This document shows, piece by piece, positions 22,001-31,928 of a stretch of 64,000 nucleotides of DNA. Numbering within the stretch: position 1 is the stretch's first letter; each line of letters starts with the position of its first letter. The DNA comes from Siphonodentalium dalli (Eukaryota; Mollusca; Scaphopoda; Gadilida; Siphonodentaliidae), in NCBI GenBank assembly GCA_032622095.1, contig CP136069.1, forward strand, positions 108,652,278 through 108,716,277, in the 5' to 3' direction. The notes beneath the pieces were generated by a model that was given only the letters and a program-made list of their open reading frames with translations, was not told the DNA's origin and did not search any database. A program made the position numbers and the translations under genes.

Positions 22001-22483
22001 CAGAACTATCATCGAGAATGGTGCCGATCTGTGTCCGTCGATAGAAACCTCGATGTGTTTAAAATTGTGCACGGAGACCCAGCATCATGTTGGAACATTT
22101 GGAGAATCCTGCGAGATTACCCACGATATAATAAACAACTGCGAAATCTTGCCTTATTGCTAAACAAGACAACATACAGTAACAATTTGACATGTTGTGC
22201 ATGTATAAATACATATAACTGTGAGTTAATACACGCAATCCGCCACTGTAATTCACCCTGTTCTGTCGTCCTGAGGAACGACTATCTGGATTGCATAACT
22301 GACCAATACGGCGTTGCCGCCTTTTTGTATATAGACTCGTTAAGCGATATAGAACTTTGTGCATTTCTACTCGGCACCGACGTCATGCAGTACCCGGTGG
22401 AAATAGAACAACACATGGACAAAATAATTATCGACACTGCTACATTTCTGTTCATCTTGTGCCAAGTGATTCGAGGACAATAA
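18971..22483 (+). CDS. LINE ORF2 polyprotein (AP endonuclease, reverse transcriptase, CCHC)
   Basis: 1170 codons. It nicks target DNA and reverse-transcribes the element RNA from the nick (target-primed reverse transcription). Residues about 13-262 form the endonuclease: INIATWN at 15-21, GVSEHWL near 45, MGDFN at 164-168, RIDHIVF, then TSNHLPV at 253-259. The reverse transcriptase spans about 510-800, with IIVPLYKGSP, motif A FLDSQKAFD (D649), motif B QGTRQGA and motif C AADD (D749, D750). The C-terminus carries C1075-x2-C1078-x9-H1088-x4-C1093. The first ATG at 18971 overlaps ORF1. A second in-frame ATG at 19001 lies in ATGACTAA, where the TAA is the ORF1 stop, so termination-reinitiation is plausible. 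The last endonuclease motif reads SNH rather than the usual SDH. Confidence 0.92.
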   Translation: MSHRNVLKTVMTNHINIATWNASGVKSTVLYLQFLMKSQIYDIIGVSEHWLNTENLSFMNFLNDSYIALAKPGRTITTSSGGSFTRDGIALLINVRIADQCVAVDTGIDRCVGIQLRLSQSAVMTILQVYLPCTNHGDDFFKECVESVFDLIALFSSHGPVITMGDFNVHLCRSSEQHIPTGHGVRSALVTSLLQREELFSVTTKWSCAGPAFTFYPPAAVASPSRIDHIVFPMDQEDLIFNCAILSDHELNTSNHLPVTCCIELPSDHLHVTPTRNKLSFNWDAIDITSYQNFLDNYLSDVINREIVTTGDLDTICSEIIDALLYASVSCTQTKSRHKAAKSFWNDELRTLHQLLKERRRDWICDGRPHACDAVSQTEYKHAKRKFRQTLRSCMRKTERDSLDQLELCARTNSSQFWRTLKSADQGSRPNGLCSVMKFDDITLRDPVKILSAWGSYFKNLYTPNAHSDPEFDVVVRTRLEQLLDVSHTNYTDTIFCERITIPELNLVLKNLKRHKSSGIDNVVNEHIINGSERLKAALCHLYNGMIDLEWIPPCLKTGIIVPLYKGSPKPHAIPDSYRAITLLPVMYKVFEGILLNRFLTDGHFPNFPNKLQHGFQKGVNCLMTSFVLQESISYLHDLDARAYVCFLDSQKAFDRVWHEGLLIKLHDMGFNGKILRLVTNMHQYCKSHVLYNGSLSEPFDVLQGTRQGAVTSPFFYLVYINDLLETLTKSRNGLHISEIPCTSPSAADDIALISLTKSGLDSLIDICYRYSRQWRFNFSTTKSTIVVFNETKRQDKLNDRQWFLGDQPLPESNNCVHLGIKQCKFQADTTRSSILSEKLRKSYFSIAGRGLLKSCTPLTMANLLGSIVLPKALYGCQLLNITNNTVMYSMEKAYRLCVKHIQTLPTRTPTNVAMSLLGLIPLETEIHINKLNFLSELIHLPQGHQVPLTIFLQKFFQLTLFARQTTGFVPDIIEILNLYDLYHVLTTYVKTGIFPTKSSWKNLVQTAVRQNYHREWCRSVSVDRNLDVFKIVHGDPASCWNIWRILRDYPRYNKQLRNLALLLNKTTYSNNLTCCACINTYNCELIHAIRHCNSPCSVVLRNDYLDCITDQYGVAAFLYIDSLSDIELCAFLLGTDVMQYPVEIEQHMDKIIIDTATFLFILCQVIRGQ

Positions 22484-22580
22484 TCACATTATCAACCCAC
22501 GACTTTGTATATTGTTGTTATATTTACATGAACTATACATATTCTTCTCCAAACTGGAGGTCCACAATAAATATATATAT
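22484..22580 (+). other. LINE 3' UTR, AATAAA and TA-repeat tail
   Basis: The short 3' UTR has AATAAA at 22567-22572, running directly into a TATATATATA tail that joins the downstream 407-bp repeat. The tail location supports this point, not the end of the repeat, as the true 3' end of the element. Confidence 0.75.
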
Positions 22581-22987
22581 ATACATTTGCGACTGCTCAT
22601 GTTTTGTGTTGTATGGTACGTCGTATAATTAATGAACTCCTCTTGTAACGGACGATTCCGCCGGATATCCAGGAAATCAACGGCCACAAACTTCGAGATT
22701 CATATCGCGAAAATATAATAAACGATAATTAAGGGTGCCCTGGACATTGGGTGATTTCTCCATGTGTCATAGGTAATAATCAATGATGGACACCTTTTAG
22801 ACAGTCTTTTCGATGACAAATTGTCTGCATCATTCGAAATACAACTTGGACAATTATATTATAACAACACAATGCATATGCCGCAAGTATAACAGATACC
22901 AATTCCCTTTATTCCGGCTTATCCATTTGCTATAGCTTTCTTATAGTGTACTTTTGCATCAACGTGTAGTACAAGACAAGTTTTAGA
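22581..22987. repeat. 407-bp direct repeat, downstream copy
   Basis: Same length and sequence as 15990-16396 on line-by-line comparison. It follows the LINE (TA)n tail, and non-repeated sequence resumes at caacgaataagaa. It is interpreted as the second half of an unusually long target-site duplication. Confidence 0.9.
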
Positions 22988-23435
22988 CAACGAATAAGAA
23001 TTATGATCAGCAAATGGGCCATTCTCCGGAAAAGTGCGAAACAGGACCGGCCTACCATACTCGTCCAAAACAAACTCTTACAGATCACGCTAAATTTAAT
23101 TTCCCCATAAATTAGAAGTGTATCAAAATCTAAGAAAGCATCCTCTATGGCGGCCACCATTTTATGAATTAGTAAACGGACATACGAACAATTCAATAAG
23201 AGTCCCCAGTATAGTATATTGTATTGTTTTGTAATGACTATATAGAAGAACATTTCCGATCAGACAGGAGTTTCACCATTCAGAAATCTTATCAATTGGT
23301 GCCATAATAGATGATGACTTAAGTGTCAGATGCATGTTTTGCCTAAATTTCCTGGTATATGTCTAAATGTATTTGCTAAAAATCTGTCAGGAATTTCTTT
23401 CGGAAATTTGGTATAAGCGATTATTGTGACACAAT

Positions 23436-24145
23436 GGCTGCGGACACACGTATCACAGTAGCGATGGCATAGTAGGTGTGACAATTTATTATGGTGGAGT
23501 TTGGTGACAATTGGTCGTCACAATTAATATGCCATATAGCTGGCCATGTCGCCCGCTGCATATTCGCACAATGAGTCTTCCAAAGTTCGTTATGATCAGC
23601 CTTTTTCTTGTTTTGGTCCTTGTATATATTGTTCGCTTTGTTTATTCCAGATACTTTCTCTCAGCTACATTTCTCCCAACAATTCCGACACAGCTTCATC
23701 GGCCCACATGATAATGTTAGCGGAATTATGCGTAGAACTAAACGTCGCAAAATTAAAAATGCAATTGGGGAACTGTCTTAATACGCATGAAATTAATATA
23801 AGTAGATAAACATGCAGTGAGATCATGTCAATAAAATACTACGTGCATGATATGTAAGTGAATGAGGGATTGCCATGGTCAAACACAATTCTGGACGATC
23901 GATCGTGCAATTATATTATATCGTAGATAATACAATGTAGCAAAACGTAATGAGTAGAGATCAACCTTGGTGAAACGCAATGGGTTAATTGGTCGAGTCG
24001 ACTCATTGTGCGGAAACTCAGCGGGCAACACGGCGAGCTATAATATGGCACATAATTATGACGATCAATTGTCACCAAACTCCACCATAATAAATTGTCA
24101 CACCTACTATATGGCATCGCTACTGTAATACGGGTGTCCGCAGCC
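23436..24145. mobile_element. TIR element with long (about 145 bp) inverted arms
   Basis: The left arm starts ggctgcggacacacgtatca and runs to about 23577. The right arm starts near 24000 (gactcattgtgcgg) and ends ccgcagcc at 24145. The arms share aggtgtgacaatttattatg and gtggagtttggtgacaattg in mirrored order. AAT flanks both ends and could be the target duplication. The interior includes a 66-codon frame with a hydrophobic segment (see findings). Confidence 0.82.
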
Positions 24146-24384
24146 AATATGTAAGAACTATCGACCCATTGGATAGTATAACATCATTTACTTCACTTTT
24201 ATGACAAATATTTAAAATTTCACTGTTTTCCGGTTCCAAGAACCTCTGTAAAATAGATTGTTTTCAAACGTACAGTTCATATATCCATGATATCCAGTCT
24301 GATATATATCCAGACTCCGTCTCATTACTTTCATCTATATATTGATTGAAATGAAACACGGTCTGAGTTTTGTTAGACAGCATG
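24146..24384. other. AT-rich spacer
   Basis: No recognisable coding or repeat content. Confidence 0.35.
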
Positions 24385-24747
24385 ATATCATAACATAACA
24401 CAAATATGTCGGCAACAAGTCGCAATAAATTTTAGCCCAAGTTACGTAATATGAAATATAATTTGAAGTTTTCACGCGTTGCAAGCTGTCTGTTCACAGT
24501 TTATGTATGTACGCGGTATTAGGTTGTTACTCGTCGAAATGATATCTGATGTTCCAAAGTTCCGAATCAAGTCTTTCTTTGAAGGTTTTCAGGTCTTCCG
24601 AATCTACCACGAACTGTGATAAATCGCTCCAATGAAGCACCACTCAGTCTGCAAAGAAGTGCAAATGGGTGTCTTTGTTGCATCTATTGGGGTGTAATTT
24701 GTGAGTGTGGTCCCTCATTCCCGAATCGTATACCATCTGGAACATAG
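24385..24747 (-). pseudogene. LINE fragment, C-terminal tip of ORF2 plus 3' UTR
   Basis: On the minus strand a frame from about 24747 to the stop 24527-24529 reads FQMVYDSGMRDHTHKLH, then HFFAD, a TGA stop, and then WSDLSQFVVDSEDLKTFKER. This matches the pattern at the end of many LINE ORF2s (R-x-H-x-x-K-L, FF-x-x-R-V-V, W-N-x-L-P, F-K-x-x-L-D). The internal TGA sits where an Arg codon is usual. A 3' UTR follows, ending near 24385 in a gttatgttatg tail. The right boundary abuts the TTAA-type element copy. Confidence 0.7.
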
Positions 24748-25434
24748 ACATATCTGAAGATCGTGAGAATGATGAGAGGAGACTTAATTTTTCTTGATTC
24801 GTGACATTTAATAATTATTTACAATTAGAAAGGCAACTACCCATAAATAATTTTCTATATTCGAGAATGTTCATGTCACGAATGTTGATAAATGAAACAT
24901 TGTTCAGAGATAAGGGCTGGTTCGTGTGTTGATAACTAAATTAAAGCTGACCACCATATCTCTTAACACTGCGGCCTAATTCCAGTTGACCGCTCCCTGC
25001 TTGATGGGACCACAGTTGTTCCCATTGGGCTGTAGTACGTGTGACTGCTTTATTCTTCATTATAATATATGGGTGTATGATTCTATATTATGTTATTAAA
25101 ATCTAACTCAACATTATGATACAAATGAAGACTCCTTGCATAGAGCCAATGCAATATTAAGCTATGTTGTGTGAAATAATTTCACTGAAATTACTATTAT
25201 TCGAGCAGTTCTTGGTACCCAAATGGACAAAAACAAAAATTATATTTCCAACCTCTCAAATGTATTAAAATCCATTGTTTTTATCGTCTCTTAATAATTT
25301 CTCAGATTATATATACAATGAAGATGATGATAAGTGAAATTCAAGATTTTCGCCAGATAGATCCAGAGAAATTCTTTGTTGAAAATATCTTACCATTTTG
25401 GGCTAGATTTATGCAACCGTGCGTTTCCCCTTAA
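24748..25434. mobile_element. Partial copy of the 55.7-56.7 kb TTAA element (inverted)
   Basis: Reverse complement of about 55703-56370: the blocks aattattt..agaaaggcaactaccc, accaccatatctcttaacac, tcattataatatatgg and agaaattctttgttgaaaat all match in order. The terminal TTAA is at 25431-25434. The other terminus is missing, replaced by the LINE fragment at 24385-24747. Confidence 0.75.
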
Positions 25435-26089
25435 CCACCACACGGTCACAAACTTCCGCACAGATGCGCCACTAAGGATTGTAGTTGATGGTAAAAAGAA
25501 TCAATCTCACAATTTAGAAGTCTTCAGTAACTGTTCCAATGGTTTCACCTTGTTTGCTCTGATAGTTGATTGTATATATCACATATTAATTTGGCTTTTT
25601 AATTCTAATATTTGGAATGGAGTAGCATAGCGTCATACATTAATCTAAAATTGGTGAGCAGCATTTGCCTCTCTTCGCGGGCAGGTATTCATTCACAAGT
25701 ATTACATGGCTCTGATACAATCGCAACTTCTCGGATTATCGTTCTTGCAGAAATAGTATATTTGCGTATATACGGAAATCACCGAGGTTTGCCGATTGCA
25801 TGGGCTCTGATGTTGAATCAATCAATTAGCGCTCAGTGACTAAATGTCATCAATGGCTCCGATGACGACATGTTGACCATACACTATACAGAGACAAGGG
25901 CATATCTTAAATTCATTTCTAATTAACCCATTTTCATTGATTAAGATTCATACTATGTGGAACTATGCAATTTCAGCAATGTGACACTTAAATATGACAC
26001 TTCCATGTTTTCTGGACAAACACAAATTACTCTACAAATTACTCACAATATCATGGCATTTATAAAAGTGTTTAGTTGCACCACGCTGA
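25435..26089. other. Intergenic sequence, no gene recognised
   Basis: Short overlapping frames at 25376-25839 have no recognisable motif, and the first of them starts inside the TTAA element. Confidence 0.35.
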
Positions 26090-26790
26090 CTTACTCTGAG
26101 TTACTCTGAAACTACAGTTTGATGAAATGTTATTTATGTAGTCATAACAATAATATAAAATATACCACTGCGATATACCGTTTTCTTGATTTTCGTATGG
26201 CAGTTCAGTAAGTGTTAAAATTAAAATCGGCCACCATGTTGGATGCCATCTTGTATTTTGATACTCTTAATTATAACAGTGCATATGGATGGAAATTCGC
26301 ATCTGACACTTCTTATGTGTGATTGATATTAAATAAAACCAAATACGTCGCATTATTCACCATTATTGGTTCCTATTGCCAGTGATGGCTTTATTTTGAA
26401 TTGTATGGCACTGGGGAGGCCGGTTATATTTTTGCCTATTATCTCAACATTTGTGGGTATATTTATTGTAATAAGGTTTACATTTTTAGGTAGGAAATGC
26501 TCCACCCCCAAACGATAACATATGGGTGCTATACGTCCAACGATCTATTTTTTGTGCCGAGTTGACGAGTGACAGTTTGTCTGAATAGTCATGATTCTGT
26601 TATTTGCGAAAACTCACAAATAGTCTTACCACACATAGCTTCCGCCAATTCAGATAAGGCCACGAATCATTTTCGTAAATGATATATAGATTTACCTTCC
26701 ATAAAACGTTGGTTACACATTTTTCTACCAATGTACATGCTGGGGTATCTCGAAAACTAAGGCCCAATTTGGATTTGACCGCTCACAATA
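26090..26790. repeat. Dispersed copy of the 4.4-5.7 kb repeat
   Basis: In the same order as the upstream copy: a taccactg..ata(c)cgtt block, ttaaaattaaaat, gccatctt, gatactctt, gacagtttgtctgaatagtc, aatagtcttaccacacatag and tatctcgaaaactaaggccc. It contains one tandem unit instead of three. Confidence 0.7.
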
Positions 26791-27038
26791 TACACAGCGC
26801 ATTTGCAAAATTGGCTGCAAAAAGCGCCGCGAGTCAAACACCGACAAGGCCCTCTTTTCCCCACTCCTCCTTGCACATATTCTTGCACTTCGTGAACTTG
26901 CAACGATAGGATCATGCTGGAATGACGAGCCAAACACTTTTTTGCCCATCGCTTTCTTCTTCCATTTAGAGATATAGTAGATGAATCAACAGGTTCTATA
27001 TCTGCAGTGCTATAGGATCTATAGGCTTCTCCAGCCAT
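26757..27038 (-). pseudogene. Cys-rich motif remnant (CxC-GxFCSxxCKC)
   Basis: A 93-codon minus-strand frame has RRKRWAKKC near residues 27-35 and CRCLTRGAFCSQFCKC near 66-81. The spacing C-x-C-x4-G-x-F-C-S-x2-C-K-C closely resembles the motif in the 35.2-35.55 kb locus. Such motifs occur in Cys-rich, DNA-binding-like modules, but I cannot name the family. The frame ends 14 residues after the motif, overlapping the dispersed repeat at 26090-26790. A truncated coding exon is more likely than a complete gene. Confidence 0.4.
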
Positions 27039-27800
27039 GCAATAATACTGTCGCAGGAATTAATGCGAGGTAATGTTTCTATTTATAGATATAAGCCGAC
27101 TGCCGTTATAGAATTCGGCGGATAGTTATAACATAGCCAAATTATGACATATCCACTTTAAGTTGGGGATTGGGGGAGATACCAAGTCCTGATTATCACT
27201 TATTTTGCTTTATATAGTCCAAAAATTCTCAAATGTAGCTCAGGGAAGAATCCAGAGATAATTTGGGGACACCTGTTTCCAGCAGAGGATATGTAGCGGT
27301 ATCCCAATATAACTTTAAAATACGGCTTCTACACCGAACCAACACAGATACAGACGCATATATTATAAATAGGACATAATATTTCTGATTAAAAAATTCA
27401 ACATGCAAATGAAGGCTGTATTGCAACTGCAGATTTTTTAATACAGCGCTTATTGTTGAATTGCCTTGAAAATTCAGGTTGATTCAATACTGTCCACTGG
27501 GAATTTGGGCTTCTCAAGTTTGGGCACCCATACCTGTAACAGCTATCAAAACAGCCCTGGAAATTTCCCTGATGTAGCTTCTGCGTGAGTGGGGGGGGGG
27601 GGATTATAATCAGCCTGCTCATACTTGGGTAGCACCCATCCATCCAAACACCAACACAATCAACTCAATAAAGTTAATTTCTCACCATTTCATGACTATA
27701 TAAAGCAATAATAAGCAATAAAATCATAAGTTTATTTTTTCTCATATGTAGCTACTAGGTGGTAATTGGATACTCAGGTCCTTCCCCCCCCCCCCCCCCA
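27039..27800. other. Intergenic sequence with G/C homopolymer tracts
   Basis: A G run lies at about 27592-27601 and a 16-nt C run at 27784-27799. No coding content was recognised. Confidence 0.4.
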
Positions 27801-27804
27801 TGAC

Positions 27805-27960
27805 ATGGAGATGGGGAATGAGTAATTTTGGGGTCATTCGGCTACATTAGTTGGGTCGTTCGGCCGTTTTTGTCAGATCATTGTGAAATTTGTCATGGAT
27901 GAGATCGAGTCATTTTTTGGTTATTCGGCCAAAATCATGGCTGATGGTCAAAAACTCAAA
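27805..27960. repeat. Inverted fragment of the 8.86-9.8 kb tandem repeat
   Basis: gaatgagtaattttggggtc followed by attcgg is the reverse complement of about 9586-9612. The following ttcggcc and atcattgtgaaatt..catggat blocks also mirror that unit. Confidence 0.6.
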
Positions 27961-28468
27961 ATGGACAAAATGAATTTTTATTCCAAACCAATTGCAGCAC
28001 ATCTCACACCATATCATATGTCATCTTATATGATGCACATTCTTTATTCAATATTCCAATGATGTTATAGATATTCTTTTCTGACAGAAAAGTATTTAAA
28101 AATGTATGCCGTTTCATGTTAAACCAAAAATTAAATCAACTTTTCTTATATTTCAGATCAGTTGTTCATGCACTTGTAGCCCAGTCCATGCACAGAATAT
28201 AAATAGAAGGAATGAAAGAATGATTGAGACCGATGGGTGTCAGCATGGTTTGAGGATTGCACCACTAGAATATTGACAGGTACATACATGTACATTAGAA
28301 TTCTGAGAGCGGACATTTGAAACATTTTTTTGTTATAACTGATGTAGTTTATATCTACAGCTCAGCTTGTCAAAGGTTCTTTACTAAATACTCAGTGACA
28401 AGTAGTTCCCTTAGGATATTTTCTATCTGTTGGTGTATCCTGAATTCCCTCCAAATGAATAATAGACA
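27961..28468. other. AT-rich spacer
   Basis: Nothing recognised. Confidence 0.35.
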
Positions 28469-28640
28469 TACAGTAATGCCCTCAGTAATCGACCTCTTAA
28501 CCAAAGCAGAATTATGGGTAACTTTTCAGGATTTAGTCGGAAATATGGCTCTCGGGAGAGCTTTCCGATGAATGGCAACAAGCCATATTTCCGACTAAAT
28601 CCTGAAAAGTTACCCATAATTCTGCTTTGGTTAAGAAGTT
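28469..28640. mobile_element. TA-type palindromic MITE, copy 4, right end lost
   Basis: Starts tacagtaatgccctcagtaa and has both arms meeting at ctctcgggagag. After gctttggttaagaagtt the expected terminal block (gattacttagggcattactg) is absent. Confidence 0.85.
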
Positions 28641-30519
28641 AAAAGGCACCACTCAACAGACATTTCCGTCACTAGAAATATATATTGTGGGACAAAAATA
28701 TTACGATGTTTAGAACACAATTTATTTGGCAGTGGCACATGTATTTTATGTGATTCAATATCTAGGGATGAATATATGAGACAGCATATATGTTTCTTTC
28801 ATGTTTTGATGATAACTGCACTTATATAATCATGTTATCAAAACAAGTTTCATAAAATGTCTGTTGTTGTAACAAATTTTGTCTGAGGGAGAGTGACCTC
28901 ATATTCAATTCTTCACTAATATATAACATTGCTGGTGGATTGATATTACAAGAATTGTTATTTTATAATTTTAATGAGAATAACAATTAAACTAAACTGA
29001 AAGTTATTGTCTTTTGCACTGTTTGTTGGCCTCGACTGAAACTATTCACTTTTTCTGGTTACTAACATTCAAGATCTGCTATCCAAAACTTGACGCCAAT
29101 TCCAGTGAGTCACACACTCCATGAGTTAGGCAGCACCAGTCTCCTTTATATAGTGATGTTGGTTTCTATAACATAAAATATTGTTATCGTTCTATTATAG
29201 GTTCTAATGGAGAGAGAGATGTAGATATGGCTGGAAGGACAAGACTCCAAGTAATTGCACAACTGCAGTTCATTAAACACACTTGAATTTAGCGAATTGC
29301 CACATGTACAATCATTACATTCTTACAATGTTACCAGCAGTTTTGTGAAGTAACACAATAATGACAATGATATTGAAAAAGATATATTGCTATGTTCGAT
29401 GCACTTTCTCAGCAATGCCATGAAGAAAATCTCATTCCTGATTAACATGCAGATCAAGCAATGGTTGTTAGTTCAAATGATGTCATACTGTGCTTTTCAA
29501 TTTAAACTGTGTCCATCTTGGTTATCGGAATGATTCTGGAAGAGAAAGCTCTATGGCTGAGATGATATAATTGTCTACAACAAATTAAATATGCTATATA
29601 TTTTTGGAATAAATATACATGTACCATATACATGTACGATATTTAAATACTAGTACACATCTTTTCATTTAGGAATTCTGATTCCTTATTCATGCCCAAT
29701 ACTGACTGAACTACTAGGATCCCCTGTATATCAATTGTATACATGTACCTTACTCATATTTGAATTTGTGCAGTACTATGTTTCGCTCTATTTTAAATTC
29801 TGAGCGACTTCTAAACTTACAAATATTTTTGTATATGATGACAATTTCAGTTCTTCATTATCGCTGAAAATACTTGTGCATATTAAAGATCATCTTGACA
29901 AAAATTCCTTCAGTCTGGAATATATATGTTTATATTTTAGAAGAAATTCAACTTAAAATATCTAACCATGATTTAGCTATACACATGTGAATAATAAATG
30001 CACACTAACGAAAAATAGTACAATGTACTGCACAAATTTAAATATGACTGAAGAATATATTCTATAATCAGGATACTTTGACCCTGAGAATGTGACAAAA
30101 GTAAAAACAGTCTATATACCACATCATATATTTTTACTTCAGCAGATAATTGTAGTCTCTGGGATTAATATAAAAAAGTCAAATTTTTTCACCAAAAAAA
30201 GTCATTATCACTAATATTGGTATTAGTTAGTAGTTTAATCTCTTTAATATATCAACAAAAGTAGATTATATAGAAATATGTTTTTATCCCAAAAGTCATT
30301 GATTTATGGCTACATATACAGCTACATGTACATTGTACCAGTCAGTGCTGATTGTTGATGTTACTAAAGATCTGCATGCAAAATACAATAATAATTTATG
30401 CTTATCATTATGGTACTCACATTATTACATTCTAATGATTTGTCCTGATGAGTTAACCACATCTCTCGTTCTCCATCATTAATATAGTCTGAAAATAGAA
30501 ATGTATAAAGGTAGTGAAT
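28641..30519. other. Long AT-rich intergenic stretch
   Basis: No ORF, array or inverted repeat of note. Short acatgtac palindromes occur near 28270, 29620 and 29740, as elsewhere in the window. Confidence 0.4.
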
Positions 30520-30632
30520 CTCGGGGAGAGCTTTCTGATGAATGGCAACAAGCCACATTTCTGACTAAATCCTGAAATGTTACCCATACTTCTGCTTTGG
30601 TTAAGAGGTCGATTACTTAGGGCATTACTGTA
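30520..30632. mobile_element. TA-type palindromic MITE, right half only
   Basis: Begins ctcggggagagctttctgat and continues to the proper terminus ttagggcattactgta. The left arm is missing, so no hairpin can form. Confidence 0.85.
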
Positions 30633-31657
30633 TAACTTGGCTAATTTAACCCAACATCTGCCTCACAAGTTCACAACTTATTATACTGATACTGTGACTT
30701 GTTAAATCCATCAAATTATCACTCTCTGTGAGTCCAATAGCTATTCACCTAATTAAACATTATATTTACCAGTCATGGTCCTTGCTGGTTTAAAGCATGG
30801 ACACAAAACATATGTTTCAAGCATTTGTGACCAGGAAGTAATATTTAAAACAACTATCAGTTGTGTTAATCTAACATATTCATGATTTAGGTCCAGTGCA
30901 CCTTCTATGACCATACATGATGGGACAGGTCACAGGACCTCATTTTTAAAGATTTTTCAAACTCTACCCACAAGACGAGAACATTAGGGAGCCATAGCAA
31001 CCATTTATTCACACAAATTATGGTTCAATCAATGCCTAGGACATCCCCCATGCCAGAAATACAGATACAAAAATATCTGCCACAAGGGCTTCCAGTGCAT
31101 CCATGCACAGTTGCATATAAATCAGAATAATAGAGTTCACATGAATTTTGAAAGGGAAAAAACACATAGAAATCCATATACATTGATATATGGACTATAT
31201 TTTGAAAGGGAAATTCATTATATGTTGAAAAATGTAAAACTTTTGTTTATACTCGCACAATGATCAGATAAATTATGTGCACTTTAGAGGTAACCTTGCA
31301 CTATTATCAAGGCTAATTAACATAACCCTAGATATTTTCATGTATTTAAGATTCATCAGCCATGTTTGGGTTTCAGCCATTTCAAAATTTCAGATCTACT
31401 AGACTTATGCTTATTTTCAAACTGATTTAAGATCTTTTTAGTTCATAAATTTATTTCGGCATGTGTTGCAACAATAATAATTGGTACATGTAGCAACCTG
31501 AACATTTGTCACATGACTGATATTTAGAGAAATGTCTGTTTTCAACCTTATTTGAGCTGATTTTTGTCAAAATTGTCTATATTTGACCCACAGTGTGCAG
31601 CGGTGTGTGTATTCCTAGAGTATGTGGGACCCGAATTCACATTTACCAGTATTAGCT
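30633..31657. other. AT-rich intergenic stretch
   Basis: No gene or repeat recognised. Confidence 0.4.
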
Positions 31658-31928
31658 GATAAAATGGTATGACATAAATGGTATCAGTGTGGGCAATGCC
31701 GTCACTTATTATACCCTTGGCTGTCTTAAGCGAAATAATGGTTCGCTTAATAAGAGTAATCCATTCTCATGAATTAGACTGAAGCACAATTCACTCACAC
31801 ATAGTTCAGACATGCTCTTTCAGAATTCCGCTCAAGTTGAAACCTTTGACATAGTAATCTCAGTCTTTGAGTCAACTAATAGGGGAAGGCTCCACACACT
31901 GATACCATTTATGTCATACCATTTTATC
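31658..31928. mobile_element. Small element with perfect 34-bp inverted termini
   Basis: gataaaatggtatgacataa (31658-31691 in full) and its exact reverse complement at 31895-31928 enclose about 200 bp, including a short internal hairpin (cttaagcgaa / ttcgcttaa) near 31725. It looks like a short MITE, but no clear target duplication was seen. Confidence 0.65.

Larger units (their letters stand above)
16397..22580 (+). mobile_element. Full-length two-ORF APE-type non-LTR retrotransposon (LINE)
   Basis: A 6184-bp body lies between the two identical 407-bp repeats. Order: 5' UTR (16397-17124), ORF1 (coiled coil plus C-terminal RRM-like domain), ORF2 (AP-type endonuclease, reverse transcriptase, CCHC), short 3' UTR with AATAAA, and a (TA)n tail. 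Both ORFs are open over their full expected length. The combination of intact ORFs and undiverged flanking repeats indicates a young, possibly active copy. The clade cannot be settled by eye; ORF2 looks like the CR1/Jockey-related APE lineages. Confidence 0.9.

Noticed and set aside
15990-22987. LTR retrotransposon with 407-bp LTRs
   Set aside because: The internal proteins are those of an APE-type non-LTR element (endonuclease, AADD reverse transcriptase, no protease, integrase or RNase H seen). The 407-bp repeats lack TG...CA ends, and no primer-binding site was seen.
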